64,000 nucleotides of DNA, from positions 166,130-230,129 of the forward strand of contig NZ_JAEACP010000003.1 in the NCBI RefSeq assembly GCF_015999335.1, read 5' to 3'. A program made the position numbers and the translations under genes. The stretch's first letter is position 1. Every line of letters begins with the position of its first letter. Below, piece by piece: positions 30,825 through 39,895 of the stretch. The stretch is from Tabrizicola soli. GTDB lineage: Bacteria; Pseudomonadota; Alphaproteobacteria; Rhodobacterales; Rhodobacteraceae. The notes under the pieces were generated by a model, which had not been told where the DNA came from, did no database searches, and worked only from the letters and a program-made list of their open reading frames with translations.

Positions 30825-31967
30825 ATGGCGCTGCCGATCAGAGAACAGATCCGTTACTGGGGCGTCGCCGCGCTGGTGTTCCTGGTCCTGTTCTGGTTCC
30901 TGGGCGACATCCTCCTGCCCTTCCTGATGGGCGGGGCGATCGCCTATTTCCTCGACCCCCTCGCGGACCGGCTGGAGCGGGCGGGACTCTCCCGCGTCGC
31001 GGCGACCACGCTGATCTCGCTGGTCGCACTGGTGCTGGTGATCCTCCTCGTGCTTGCGGTGATCCCGACGCTGGTCAACCAGCTTACCGCGCTGATCGAC
31101 GCGACCCCCGACATCGCCAAGCGACTGCAGGGCTTCCTCCTCGACCGATTCCCCGATCTGGCCGACAGCACCTCGACCATCCGCCAGACCCTGGCCGAGA
31201 TCGGGCTTGCGATCCAGTCCCGCGCGGCGCAGCTGGCCCAGGGCGTGCTGAGCTCGGCGCTGGGGGTGATCTCGATCGTCCTGTTCATCGTCGTGGTGCC
31301 GGTCGTCGCCTTCTACCTTCTGCTCGACTGGGACGAGATGATCGCCCGGATCGACGCCATGCTGCCGCGCGATCATGCGCCGACGATCCGCCGCCTTGCC
31401 GGCGAGATCGACACGGTGCTGGCCGGCTTCGTCCGGGGCCAGGTCTCGGTCTGCCTGGCGCTTGGCACCTTCTATGCGGTGGCGCTGATGGCGGCCGGGC
31501 TGCAGTTCGGCCTGGTGGTGGGGGCCATCGCCGGGGCGATCACCTTCATCCCCTATGTCGGCTCGATCATCGGCGGCACGCTGGCGGTGGGCCTGGCGCT
31601 GGTCCAGTTCTGGGGCGACTGGGTGCAGATCGGCATCATCGCCGCGATCTTCGCCGTCGGCCAGTTCATCGAGGGCAACATCCTGACGCCCAAGCTGGTG
31701 GGCAAGTCGGTGGGCCTGCATCCGGTCTGGCTCCTCTTCGCGCTTTCGGCCTTCGGCTCGGTCTTCGGCTTCGTCGGGATGCTGATCGCCGTGCCCGTGG
31801 CCGCCTCCATCGGCGTCCTGACCCGTTTCGCGGTCGAGCAATACCGCGCGAGCCTGCTTTATCGCGGGGCCGAGGGGCTGGCGCGGCCTGCCGACACCCC
31901 GCCCGCCCCCCGGCGCAGCCGCAAGGCAGCGACCAAGGCCGACCCCAAGGCGGATTCGGACCCGTGA
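30825..31967 (+). CDS. AI-2E family transporter (PerM/YdiK-type permease)
   Basis: 380 residues with about eight membrane helices and the family signature near the C-terminus (EGNILTPKLVGKSVGLHPVW, then LFALSAFGSVFGFVGMLIAVP). Family members export small molecules or ions such as the AI-2 signal; the substrate here is unknown. The ATG at 30825 follows AAGGAAC. The stop overlaps the hdaA GTG (GTGA), as in other alphaproteobacteria where a PerM-like gene precedes the DnaA-related gene. Confidence 0.88.
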   Translation: MALPIREQIRYWGVAALVFLVLFWFLGDILLPFLMGGAIAYFLDPLADRLERAGLSRVAATTLISLVALVLVILLVLAVIPTLVNQLTALIDATPDIAKRLQGFLLDRFPDLADSTSTIRQTLAEIGLAIQSRAAQLAQGVLSSALGVISIVLFIVVVPVVAFYLLLDWDEMIARIDAMLPRDHAPTIRRLAGEIDTVLAGFVRGQVSVCLALGTFYAVALMAAGLQFGLVVGAIAGAITFIPYVGSIIGGTLAVGLALVQFWGDWVQIGIIAAIFAVGQFIEGNILTPKLVGKSVGLHPVWLLFALSAFGSVFGFVGMLIAVPVAASIGVLTRFAVEQYRASLLYRGAEGLARPADTPPAPRRSRKAATKADPKADSDP

Positions 31968-32629
31968 TCCGCCAGCTTGCCTTCGACCTGCCCAGCGCCG
32001 AAGCGATGACGCGGGCGGATTTCTTCGTCGCCCCCTCGAACGCGCTTGCGCTGCATACGGTCGAGGACTGGCGCAACTGGCCCGGCCGCAAGCTTCTCCT
32101 GATCGGGCCCGAGGGATCGGGCAAGACCCATCTCGCCCGGGTCTGGGCCGAGATGGCGGGCGCCCTGATCCTTCCCGCCGCCGCGCTGCGGACGCTTGAT
32201 CCCACCGACCTCGCCGCCACCCCCGTCGCGGTCGAGGATGCCGACCGGCTGGACGGGGCCGAGGCCGAGCTATTCCACCTGCACAACCTGGTGACCCAGG
32301 GGGCAAGCCTCCTCATGACCGCCCAGCGCCCGCCGCGCGACTGGGGCCTGCGGCTGCCGGACCTGATCAGCCGGTTGCAGGCCGCACCGATTGCCCGGCT
32401 GGATGCGCCCGACGACGCGCTTCTGTCGGCGGTGCTGGTCAAGCTCTTCGCCGACCGCCAGGTGGCGGTGCCGGCGAACCTGATCCCCTACCTCGTCAGC
32501 CGGATGCCACGCTCGATCGGGGCGGCGCGGGCGCTGGTCGCGGCGCTGGACGCCGCCGCGCTCGCCGGGGGGCGCCCGATCACCCGCGCCCTTGCGGCCG
32601 AGGTGCTGGACAGCCTGCCGCCGGGGTGA
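31964..32629 (+). CDS. hdaA: DnaA regulatory inactivator HdaA-like AAA+ protein
   Basis: 221 residues related to the DnaA AAA+ domain. It starts [20 protein letters not shown] (GTG) and has a Walker A-type [16 protein letters not shown] at about residue 40, the sensor region, and a C-terminal lid. HdaA with the DNA sliding clamp stimulates ATP hydrolysis by DnaA and so limits initiation. The N-terminal QLAFDLP looks like the clamp-binding motif of HdaA. No DNA-binding domain IV of DnaA is present. Start defined by GTGA overlap with the permease gene. Confidence 0.85.
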   Translation: MIRQLAFDLPSAEAMTRADFFVAPSNALALHTVEDWRNWPGRKLLLIGPEGSGKTHLARVWAEMAGALILPAAALRTLDPTDLAATPVAVEDADRLDGAEAELFHLHNLVTQGASLLMTAQRPPRDWGLRLPDLISRLQAAPIARLDAPDDALLSAVLVKLFADRQVAVPANLIPYLVSRMPRSIGAARALVAALDAAALAGGRPITRALAAEVLDSLPPG

Positions 32630-32633
32630 AACA

Positions 32634-32667
32634 CTGTCACCGTTCCGTCACGATGCCGGCCTAATCC
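32634..32667 (+). promoter_or_regulatory. PHO-box-like element and -10 before ppk
   Basis: CTGTCAC (32634-32640), four bases, CCGTCAC (32645-32651): two 7-base direct repeats spaced by four, matching the PhoB-box layout (consensus CTGTCAT-N4-CTGTCAT) at 6/7 and 5/7 positions. TAATCC at 32662-32667 lies ten bases after the box, as a -10 should. Transcription would begin about 32674-32676, at the ATG. Confidence 0.6.
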
Positions 32668-32675
32668 CCTCCCCC

Positions 32676-34880
32676 ATGACCCAGTCCGATTTCCTGCGTT
32701 CCCCGTTCCCCGCCCCGGCCGAGCTGTCCTTTGCCGAGACCGCCGGCCCCGGCCGCTTCTTCAACCGCGAGCTTTCCTGGCTGGCCTTTAACTGGCGCGT
32801 CCTGGAAGAGGCCGCGAACCCCGCCGTGCCGCTTCTGGAGCGGCTGCGCTTCCTGTCGATCTCCGCCACCAACCTGGACGAATTCTACACCGTCCGCGTC
32901 GCGGGCCTGCGCGCGCTGGTGCGCACCGGCAACGCCACCCTCTCCGAGGACGGCCGCAGCCCGGCCGAGCAACTGCAGCTGATCAACGCCGACGCCCGCC
33001 GCCTGATGCAGACGCAGCAGACCACGTTCAACCGCCTGCGCAAGGAGATGGAGGCCGAGGGGATCACCCTTGTCCAGCGCGGCAAACTGACCGCCCGCGA
33101 CCTGAAGCACCTGGAAGCGCATTTCCTGAACAACGTCTTCCCGGTCCTCTCGCCGCTCGCCATCGACCCGGCCCACCCCTTCCCCTTCATCCCCAACACC
33201 GGCTTCTCGCTGGCGCTGGAACTCGAACGCATCACCGACCGCCGCCCGCTCAAGGCGCTTCTGCCGATCCCGCAGCAGATCACCCGCTTCGTGCCCCTGC
33301 CGGGCAAGGAGGGCGAGAACCGCTTCCTCCCGCTCGAGGAACTCCTGCTGCTGCATCTGGGGATGCTGTTTCCCGGCTACAGCAACCGCGGCCATTGCAC
33401 CTTTCGCGTCCTGCGCGACAGCGATCTCGAGGTCGAGGACGAGGCCGAGGACCTGGTCCGCGAATTCGAGACCGCGCTCAAGCGGCGCCGGCGGGGCGAG
33501 GTGATCCGCCTCAAGCTCTCCGCCGGCGCACCCGAGGAATTGCGCGCGCTGATCATGGAAGAACTCGCCGTCTCCGAGGACGAGGTGGTCGAGGTCAAGG
33601 GCCTCCTTGGCGTCGCCGACCTGAAGGAACTGCTCCTCTCCTCGCGCAAGGACCTGATGTGGCCGCCCTTCACGCCCCGGGTCCCCGAACGGGTGCAGGA
33701 CCACGAAGGCGACATGTTCGCGGCGATCCGGCAGAAGGACATGCTGCTGCATCATCCCTACGAGACCTTCGACATGGTGATCCGCTTCCTGGAGCAGGCG
33801 GCGCGGGATCCGAACGTGCTGGCGATCAAGCAGACGCTCTACCGCACCTCCTGGGACAGCCCGGTCGTCACCGCGCTCTGCGAAGCGGCCGAGGCGGGAA
33901 AATCGGTCACCGCGCTGGTGGAACTGAAGGCGCGGTTCGACGAGGCGGCGAACATCCGCCAGTCGCGGCGGCTGGAACGGGCGGGGGCGCATGTCGTCTA
34001 CGGTTTCGTCAACTACAAGACCCATGCCAAGATCAGCACGGTCGTCCGGCGCGAAGGCGACCATCTGGTCACCTACACCCATTACGGCACCGGCAACTAC
34101 CACCCGATCACCGCGCGCATCTACACCGATCTTTCGTTCTTCACCTGCGACGGCGCGCTCGGCCGCGATGCGACCAAGGTGTTCAACTACCTCTCCGGCT
34201 ACGTTCAGCCCGAGGGGCTGGAGAACCTGGCGATCAGCCCGATCACGCTGAAGCCGCGGCTTCTGGAACTGATCGCGGCCGAGGCCGAACATGCCCGCGC
34301 CGGACGACCGGCCGAGATCTGGGCCAAGATGAACTCGATCATCGAGGCCGACGTGATCGACGCGCTCTATGCCGCCTCCCAGGCCGGGGTGAAGATCAGC
34401 CTCGTCGTGCGCGGCATCTGCGGCCTGCGCCCCGGCGTGAAGGGCCTGTCCGAGAACATCCGCGTCAAGTCGATCGTCGGCCGTTTCCTGGAACATTCCC
34501 GCATCGTCTGCTTCGGCAACGGCCACGGCCTGCCCGCGAGGAAGGCCCGGGTGTTCTTCTCCTCGGCCGACTGGATGGGCCGCAACCTCTCGCGCCGGGT
34601 GGAAACCCTGGTCGAGGCGATGAACCCCACGGTCAAGAACCAGATCCTCAGCCAGATCATGGCCGCGAACCTGGCGGACGAGGCGCAAAGCTGGATCCTT
34701 GCACCCGACGGAACCTATTCCCGCGACCTCGGCCCCGAGGGGGCAAGGCTCTTCTCCTGCCACCAGTTCTTCATGGAAAACCCCTCGCTTTCCGGCCGGG
34801 GCACCGCCGGGGCGAAGGATGCGCCGCGCTTGATCATGGCGCGCGACGACGAGACGGCGGGGGCCAGCGCGGCACGATAG
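32676..34880 (+). CDS. ppk: Polyphosphate kinase 1
   Basis: Reversibly polymerises the gamma-phosphate of ATP into inorganic polyphosphate. 734 residues with the four PPK1 domains. The N-domain motif is [20 protein letters not shown], and the catalytic histidines lie in [19 protein letters not shown] and [20 protein letters not shown]. The start at 32676 has no Shine-Dalgarno sequence (only C-rich bases precede it), consistent with a leaderless mRNA from the PHO-box promoter. It is followed by a triple-hairpin array and then ppx. Confidence 0.96.
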   Translation: MTQSDFLRSPFPAPAELSFAETAGPGRFFNRELSWLAFNWRVLEEAANPAVPLLERLRFLSISATNLDEFYTVRVAGLRALVRTGNATLSEDGRSPAEQLQLINADARRLMQTQQTTFNRLRKEMEAEGITLVQRGKLTARDLKHLEAHFLNNVFPVLSPLAIDPAHPFPFIPNTGFSLALELERITDRRPLKALLPIPQQITRFVPLPGKEGENRFLPLEELLLLHLGMLFPGYSNRGHCTFRVLRDSDLEVEDEAEDLVREFETALKRRRRGEVIRLKLSAGAPEELRALIMEELAVSEDEVVEVKGLLGVADLKELLLSSRKDLMWPPFTPRVPERVQDHEGDMFAAIRQKDMLLHHPYETFDMVIRFLEQAARDPNVLAIKQTLYRTSWDSPVVTALCEAAEAGKSVTALVELKARFDEAANIRQSRRLERAGAHVVYGFVNYKTHAKISTVVRREGDHLVTYTHYGTGNYHPITARIYTDLSFFTCDGALGRDATKVFNYLSGYVQPEGLENLAISPITLKPRLLELIAAEAEHARAGRPAEIWAKMNSIIEADVIDALYAASQAGVKISLVVRGICGLRPGVKGLSENIRVKSIVGRFLEHSRIVCFGNGHGLPARKARVFFSSADWMGRNLSRRVETLVEAMNPTVKNQILSQIMAANLADEAQSWILAPDGTYSRDLGPEGARLFSCHQFFMENPSLSGRGTAGAKDAPRLIMARDDETAGASAAR

Positions 34881-34891
34881 GGACGGGGCGA

Positions 34892-34959
34892 AAAATTCCG
34901 GCACCGGAATTTTGCCGGAGTTTTCAGAAACTCCGTCCCGTTTCCTGCGAAGGAAACGG
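34892..34959 (+). repeat. Tandem triple-hairpin array A (after ppk)
   Basis: Three consecutive inverted repeats: arms AAAATTCCGG/CCGGAATTTT (34892-34913), CGGAGTTT/AAACTCCG (34916-34935), CCGTTTCCT/AGGAAACGG with loop GCGA (34938-34959). Units are 22, 20 and 22 bases with 2-base gaps, the same layout as array C after suhB. It begins 11 bases after the ppk stop. No T-run follows. Confidence 0.8.
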
Positions 34960-34970
34960 CGGCCGAACCG

Positions 34971-34999
34971 TTGACCCCGCGCCGGGGGACCGGCACTAT
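34971..34999 (+). promoter_or_regulatory. Candidate ppx promoter
   Basis: TTGACC (34971-34976), 17 bases, CACTAT (34994-34999), lying just after the hairpin array. Transcription would start near 35006, 22 bases before the ppx ATG. Good -35, moderate -10. Confidence 0.45.
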
Positions 35000-35027
35000 C
35001 CGCCGGCAAGACCCGGGGGATTCTGAC

Positions 35028-36581
35028 ATGGCTGACAACGCGCCCTTGACCGAGGACGACGATGACGGCCCCTTCGGCAAGCCCCTGTTCGACGATCCTT
35101 CCGCCCGCGCCCTCTCGCGCGTCGGCGTGATCGACGTCGGCTCGAACTCGGTCCGCCTGGTGGTCTTCGACGGCGCCGCGCGCAGCCCGGCCTATTTCTA
35201 CAACGAAAAGATCATGTGCGGCCTCGGCAAGAGCCTGGCCGAAACCGGCCGCCTCAATCCCCAGGGCCGCGCCCGCGCGCTTTCCGCGCTGCGCCGCTTC
35301 GCGCTTCTGGCCGAGGGGATGCAGGTCCAGCCCCTCACCGTCGTCGCCACCGCCGCCACGCGCGAGGCCGAGGACGGCCCCGAATTCCAGGCCGAGGTCC
35401 TGCGCGAGACCGGCCTCAAGCTGCATGTCGTCGATGGCGACGAGGAGGCCCGGCTGTCCGCCCAGGGCGTGCTTCTCGGCTGGCCCGAGGCCCAGGGCAT
35501 CGTCTGCGACATCGGCGGCAACTCGATGGAACTGGCCCGCATCGGCGAGGGCCGGGTCGGCAAGCGCGTCTCGACCCCGCTCGGCCCCTTCCGCCTGCAG
35601 CAGATCTCCGACCCCAAGGCGCGCCGGGCGCATGTCGCCAAACTGCTGAAAGCGGCCCGGACCAGCCTGAAATCCACCGGCGAGCGGATCTATCTGGTCG
35701 GCGGCAGCTGGCGGGTGATCGCGCGGCTGGACATGGAGCGGCGGAACTACCCGCTGACGGTCCTGCACGAATACCGCATGACGCCGCAAGGGCTTGGCGA
35801 CACGCTGGACTGGCTGGCCGCCGCCGATCTTGCCGCCCTGCGCGGCCGCACCGGCACCAGCCAGGAGCGGATGGAGCTTGTCCCCCTCGCCTGCGAGGTG
35901 CTGCGCGAGATCCTCGCCGTGTTCAAGCCCACCGAGATCGACGTCTCGGCCTATGGCATCCGCGAGGGCACGCTTTACGAGCACATGCCGGAAAAGCTCC
36001 GCGCCCGCGACCCGCTGATCGAGGCCGCCCGCATGGCCGAGAAGGGCCAGGCCCGCATCCCTGGCTTCGGCCGCAAGCTTTACGATTTCCTGCTGCCGCT
36101 CTTCTCCGGCGCGACGGTGGACCGGCTGCGGCTGGTCAAGGCGGCCTGCCTCCTGCACGACACCACCTGGCGTGCGCATCCCGATTTCCGCGCCGAGGCC
36201 TGTTTCGACAACGTGACGCGCGCCAACCTCGGCGGGCTGGACCATGCCGGAAGGGTGTTTCTCGGCCTCGCGTTGCTGCACCGCTACAAGAACAGCCGCT
36301 CCGGCTCGCGGCTGGAGCCGATGTTCCGCCTCCTGGCCGAAGACCAGGTCCAGGCGGCCGAGGTGCTGGGCAAGGCGATGCGCTTCGGCGCGATGTTCTC
36401 GATCGGCGATCCGGCCCGGGCCGGGCGGCTGAGCTGGCAGCCGAAGAAACGCCTTCTCGAACTGGAGCTGACCCCGGCCGGCGAGGCCCTGTTCGGCGAG
36501 GTCGCGCGCGCGCGCTTCCAGTCGCTCGCCGTGTCGCTGAAGGCCGGAACCCGCGTCACCACCCTGACCGAGGCGCGCTGA
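35028..36581 (+). CDS. ppx: Exopolyphosphatase (Ppx/GppA family)
   Basis: Hydrolyses terminal phosphates from polyphosphate or pppGpp. 517 residues: an N-terminal ASKHA-type ATPase fold with VIDVGSNSVRLVVFDG at about 33-48 and CDIGGNSMELARIGEG near residue 160, then a helical HD-like C-terminal domain (CLLHDTTWRAHPDFRAE). Its position after ppk supports a polyphosphate role. The ATG at 35028 is preferred over 34971 because the upstream part covers the promoter. Confidence 0.9.
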   Translation: MADNAPLTEDDDDGPFGKPLFDDPSARALSRVGVIDVGSNSVRLVVFDGAARSPAYFYNEKIMCGLGKSLAETGRLNPQGRARALSALRRFALLAEGMQVQPLTVVATAATREAEDGPEFQAEVLRETGLKLHVVDGDEEARLSAQGVLLGWPEAQGIVCDIGGNSMELARIGEGRVGKRVSTPLGPFRLQQISDPKARRAHVAKLLKAARTSLKSTGERIYLVGGSWRVIARLDMERRNYPLTVLHEYRMTPQGLGDTLDWLAAADLAALRGRTGTSQERMELVPLACEVLREILAVFKPTEIDVSAYGIREGTLYEHMPEKLRARDPLIEAARMAEKGQARIPGFGRKLYDFLLPLFSGATVDRLRLVKAACLLHDTTWRAHPDFRAEACFDNVTRANLGGLDHAGRVFLGLALLHRYKNSRSGSRLEPMFRLLAEDQVQAAEVLGKAMRFGAMFSIGDPARAGRLSWQPKKRLLELELTPAGEALFGEVARARFQSLAVSLKAGTRVTTLTEAR

Positions 36582-37186
36582 TGCTGCGGCTGGATCATCT
36601 TGCCGTTTCGGCCCGCAGCCTGGAGGAAGGCGTGGCCCGGATCGAGGCGGCGCTTGGCGTGACCATGGCGGGGGGCGGCCAGCATCCCGCGATGGGAACG
36701 CACAACCGGCTGCTGTCGCTGGGCGACCTCTATCTCGAGGTCATCGCCGTGGACCCCCTCGCCCCCGCCCCCGGCCGGCCACGCTGGTTCGACCTCGACC
36801 GCTTCGCCGGCCCGCCCCGGCTGACGACCTGGATCATCGCCACCGACGACATGGAGGCCGCGCTGGCCGCAGGCCCGCCCGGCTGGGGCGCGCCCATGGC
36901 GCTGGCGCGGGGCGACTACCGCTGGCAGATGGCCGTCCCGGAGGATGGCCGCCTGCCCTTCGACGGAACCTGCCCCGCGCTCATCCAGTGGCATGGAAGC
37001 CTCCACCCCGCCGCCGCCCTGCCCGACCGCGGCCTGCGGCTGAACCGCCTGACCGTGACCCATCCCGAGGCCCCTGCCCTCTGCGCCCGCCTGCGGCTGG
37101 ACGACCCCCGCCTCCACTTCGCCGTCGGCCCGCCCGGCCTCGCCGCCGTGATCGACACGCCCGGCGGGCCGGTGGCTCTGCCATGA
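36581..37186 (+). CDS. VOC-family (glyoxalase-like domain) protein
   Basis: 201 residues beginning MLRLDHLAVSARSLEEGVAR, with NRLLSLGDLYLEVIAVDP and a second half in which conserved metal ligands are not obvious. It fits the glyoxalase-like domain family of Rhodobacterales, reaction unknown. It shares one base with the ppx stop (TGATG) and four with the acetyltransferase start (ATGA), so it is in the ppx operon. Confidence 0.8.
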   Translation: MLRLDHLAVSARSLEEGVARIEAALGVTMAGGGQHPAMGTHNRLLSLGDLYLEVIAVDPLAPAPGRPRWFDLDRFAGPPRLTTWIIATDDMEAALAAGPPGWGAPMALARGDYRWQMAVPEDGRLPFDGTCPALIQWHGSLHPAAALPDRGLRLNRLTVTHPEAPALCARLRLDDPRLHFAVGPPGLAAVIDTPGGPVALP

Positions 37187-37665
37187 TCCGCCGCGCCACG
37201 GCCGGGGACGCCGCCGCCATCGCCGCCCTCTGGAACCCCTGGATCCGCGACACGGCCGTCACCTTCAACCCTTCCGAAAAGACCCCGGCAGAGGTCGCGA
37301 AGCTGATCGCCGACCGCGACGCCCTGGGACATGCCACCTTCGTCGCCCTCGGGCCGGAACTCCTCGGCTTTGCCAGCTACGCCCAGTTCCGCGGCGGGCC
37401 GGGCTATGCGACCTGCATGGAACATTCGGTCATCCTTGCGCCACAGGCACGCGGCCAGGGCACCGGCCGCGCGCTGATGCAGGCGGTCCAGGACCATGCC
37501 CGCGCCGCCGGGGCGCATCAGCTGATCGCCGGCGTCTCGGCCGAGAACCCCGAAGGCATCGCCTTCCACGCCCGCATCGGTTTTGCCGAGATCGCCCGCA
37601 TCCGCGAGGCCGGGCGCAAGTTCGGCCGGTTCATGGACCTTGTGCTGATGCAGAAATTCCTCTGA
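37183..37665 (+). CDS. GNAT-family N-acetyltransferase
   Basis: 160 residues with the GNAT acetyl-CoA-binding motif LAPQARGQGTGRALMQAVQ at about residues 86-104 and the later NPEGIAFHARIGFAEI. The C-terminal GRFMDLVLMQKFL is typical of the phosphinothricin/methionine-sulfoximine acetyltransferase-like group (short PAT relatives), but the substrate is not determined. Coupled to the VOC gene by ATGA. Confidence 0.85.
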   Translation: MIRRATAGDAAAIAALWNPWIRDTAVTFNPSEKTPAEVAKLIADRDALGHATFVALGPELLGFASYAQFRGGPGYATCMEHSVILAPQARGQGTGRALMQAVQDHARAAGAHQLIAGVSAENPEGIAFHARIGFAEIARIREAGRKFGRFMDLVLMQKFL

Positions 37666-37690
37666 CAAGCGCCGCGCCGCCGGATAGACT
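37662..37690 (+). promoter_or_regulatory. Candidate promoter giving a leaderless TerB-DnaJ mRNA
   Basis: CTGACA (37662-37667), 17 bases, TAGACT (37685-37690). The seventh base after the -10 is the A of the ATG at 37697, and there is no Shine-Dalgarno sequence before it. This implies transcription starting at the start codon. Confidence 0.5.
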
Positions 37691-37696
37691 GGCCCC

Positions 37697-38410
37697 ATGT
37701 CGATCTGGACCCGCATCGCCGACGCCCTTGCCGCCCTCGCCAAGGGAGAGCCGCTCTCCGTCGTCTTCGACCGCCTGCGCGGCGCCCCGGCACCCGAGCG
37801 ATCGGTCGGCTTCACCATCGCCGTCCTCGCCCTCGGCGCCAAAATGGCCAAGGCCGACGGCACCGTGACCCGCGACGAGGTCACCGCCTTCCGCCGCATC
37901 TTCTCCTTCCCCGCGGGCGAGGAGGAACACGCCGCGCGCGTCTACAACCTTGCCCGGCAGGACGTGGCTGGCTTCGACGCCTATGCGCGCAAGATCGCGC
38001 GGCTGTTCAATCCCGACGGCCACAGGATCTGCGCCGACGACCACCATGTCCTCGTCGACATACTGGAGGCCCTGTTCCAGATCGCCGTGGCCGACGGCTC
38101 CTATCACGACGGCGAGGATGCCTTCCTGGCCCATGTCGCCGACGAATTCGGCCTGGACGACGCCTGCTTCCGCATCGTCCGCTCGCGTCTGGTCGAAGGC
38201 GCGCCGCGCGATCCCTATGACGTCCTCGGCCTGCCGCGCCACGCCAGCAAGGAGCAGGCGCGCAAGGCCTGGCGCGAGCTGGTGCGCGATACCCATCCCG
38301 ACGTCATGCAATCCCGCGGCGTCCCGCCCGAGGCGATGAAACTGGCCGAACGCCGCCTGCAGCTGATCAACGAGGCCTGGCGCGAGATCTCGGCGAAGGA
38401 GGCCGCATGA
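37697..38410 (+). CDS. TerB-like and J-domain protein (DjlA type)
   Basis: 237 residues: an N-terminal TerB-like helical domain (about 37-150) with two acidic metal-binding-type segments (AKADGTVTRDEVTAF and AVADGSYHDGEDAFL), then a C-terminal J domain from about 173 (DPYDVLGLPRHASKEQARKA) with the Hsp70-stimulating HPD motif in DTHPDVM. DjlA proteins are co-chaperones for DnaK; this one lacks an N-terminal membrane helix. Its end overlaps the next gene by four bases. Confidence 0.85.
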   Translation: MSIWTRIADALAALAKGEPLSVVFDRLRGAPAPERSVGFTIAVLALGAKMAKADGTVTRDEVTAFRRIFSFPAGEEEHAARVYNLARQDVAGFDAYARKIARLFNPDGHRICADDHHVLVDILEALFQIAVADGSYHDGEDAFLAHVADEFGLDDACFRIVRSRLVEGAPRDPYDVLGLPRHASKEQARKAWRELVRDTHPDVMQSRGVPPEAMKLAERRLQLINEAWREISAKEAA

Positions 38411-39453
38411 CCGGCCTGCGCCTCGCCACCTACAATGTCGAATGGTTCAACGCGCTCTTCGACGACCGCGGCCGCCTGCTCGAGGATGGCGAACCCTCGG
38501 CCCGCTACAAGACCAGCCGGGCCGAACAGCTTGGCGCGCTGGGAATCGTATTCAACGCGCTGAACGCCGACGGAATCGTCGTCATCGAGGCCCCGGACAC
38601 CAACGGCAAGCGTTCCACCACCCGCGCGCTGGAGAACTTCGCCCAGGCCTATGGCCTGCGCGCCCGCAAGGCGCTGATCGGCTTTCCCTCCGAGACCGAG
38701 CAGGAAATCGCCTTCCTCTACGATCCCGACCGGCTGACCGTCCAGCACGACCCGAAGGGCGCGCCGTCGAACAGCCATGGCTCGCACGACGCTCCGCGCT
38801 TCGACACCACCTTCCGCTACGACCTCGACGCCGACAACATCTCCGAGACCATCCGCTTCTCGAAACCGCCGCTGGAGTTGCGGCTGACCACCTCGGGCGG
38901 GGCGGAACTGCGGCTGATCGGGGTCCATGCCAAGTCGAAGAACCCCTATGGCGCCATCGGCCGCGAGGCGCAGATGCGGCTCTCGATCGAGAACCGCCGC
39001 AAGCAACTGGCGCAGTGCCTCTGGATCCGGCAGCGGGTGGAAAGCCATCTCACGGCGGGGGAGAGCCTGGTGGTGATGGGCGATTTCAACGACGGCCCCG
39101 GCATCGACGAATTCGAAAAGCTTTTCGGCCATTCCGGGGTCGAGATCGTGCTCGGCACCACGCAGGATCCGAAGTTCCGCCTCACCGATCCCCATGCCGC
39201 CCTGGCCCTGCAAAGCCGCGTCGGCCTGGCGCCCAGCACCGCGCGCTTCTACATGGCGCCCCGGAAATGCTATTTCGAGGCGCTTCTCGATTTCGTCATG
39301 GTCTCGTCCGACCTTGCCGCGCGCGGCCCGGACTGGCGGATCTGGCATCCGTTCAACGACCCCGGCGTGGCCTCGGTCCCCGAACTGCGCGAGGCCGTGC
39401 TGCAGGCCTCGGACCATTTCCCGGTGACGGTCGATCTGCCGGATGTGATTTGA
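38407..39453 (+). CDS. Endonuclease/exonuclease/phosphatase-family protein
   Basis: 348 residues with the EEP fold landmarks: LATYNVEWFNALFDD at the N-terminus, VVMGDFNDGPGIDEFEKLF near residue 220, LLDFVMVSSDLAARG near 295, and the final DHFPVTVDL with the catalytic His. Metal-dependent phosphodiester cleavage is expected; whether the substrate is DNA, lipid or another phosphoester is not visible. Coupled to the TerB-DnaJ gene by an ATGA overlap. Confidence 0.82.
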   Translation: MTGLRLATYNVEWFNALFDDRGRLLEDGEPSARYKTSRAEQLGALGIVFNALNADGIVVIEAPDTNGKRSTTRALENFAQAYGLRARKALIGFPSETEQEIAFLYDPDRLTVQHDPKGAPSNSHGSHDAPRFDTTFRYDLDADNISETIRFSKPPLELRLTTSGGAELRLIGVHAKSKNPYGAIGREAQMRLSIENRRKQLAQCLWIRQRVESHLTAGESLVVMGDFNDGPGIDEFEKLFGHSGVEIVLGTTQDPKFRLTDPHAALALQSRVGLAPSTARFYMAPRKCYFEALLDFVMVSSDLAARGPDWRIWHPFNDPGVASVPELREAVLQASDHFPVTVDLPDVI

Positions 39454-39478
39454 AATGCAGGCCCCGGGCGCGCATATT
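39450..39478 (+). promoter_or_regulatory. Candidate promoter giving a leaderless mRNA for the secreted protein
   Basis: TTGAAA (39450-39455), 17 bases, CATATT (39473-39478); the seventh base after the -10 is the A of the ATG at 39485. There is no Shine-Dalgarno sequence. It partly overlaps the stop codon of the preceding gene. Confidence 0.5.
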
Positions 39479-39484
39479 GCCGGC

Positions 39485-39874
39485 ATGAGACTTGCCCTGC
39501 CCCCCCTCCTTCTCGCCGCCCTCGCCACCGCGCCCGCCTTCGCGCAGGACGCCTCGCCCGCCCCGACGCCCGAGGAGGATGGTTTCAGCCTGATCGAGGA
39601 AGGCGCGAAGCTGGTCCTGCGCGGCCTTCTGTCCGAGATGCAGCCCGCGCTCGACGATATGGACCAGGCGATGGACCAGATCGGCCCCGCGATCGAGGCC
39701 TTCGGGGCCGAGGTCGGGCCGAAACTGCGCCAGCTCATTGCCCTGATCGACGATTTCAGCAATTACGACGCGCCGGTGATGCTGCCGAACGGGGACATCC
39801 TGATCCGCCGCAACGCCCCCCTGGTGACGCCGACCGAACCCCTCCCCGGCCCCAACGGCGAGATCGAGCTTTAG
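39485..39874 (+). CDS. Exported protein of unknown function
   Basis: 129 residues starting with a signal peptide (MRLALPPLLLAALATAPAFA with AQD at the cleavage site). The mature part has an acidic amphipathic helical region (LLSEMQPALDDMDQAMDQIG) and a C-terminal short beta region with Pro (MLPNGDILIRRNAPL). I do not recognise a functional family. The start at 39485 is preferred over 39455 because it begins at the signal peptide and agrees with the leaderless promoter. Confidence 0.7.
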   Translation: MRLALPPLLLAALATAPAFAQDASPAPTPEEDGFSLIEEGAKLVLRGLLSEMQPALDDMDQAMDQIGPAIEAFGAEVGPKLRQLIALIDDFSNYDAPVMLPNGDILIRRNAPLVTPTEPLPGPNGEIEL

Positions 39875-39879
39875 CGGAC

Positions 39880-39895
39880 GCCTGATGCCTCAGGC
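39880..39895. terminator. Short hairpin between convergent coding regions
   Basis: GCCTGA and TCAGGC flank TGCC, six bases after the stop of the secreted-protein gene; the repeat overlaps the end of the facing remnant. No T-run, so terminator function is uncertain. Confidence 0.3.

Noticed and set aside
32661..36281. A 1,206-codon open frame on the minus strand opposite ppk and ppx
   Set aside because: Antisense shadow, compositionally biased, no motifs.
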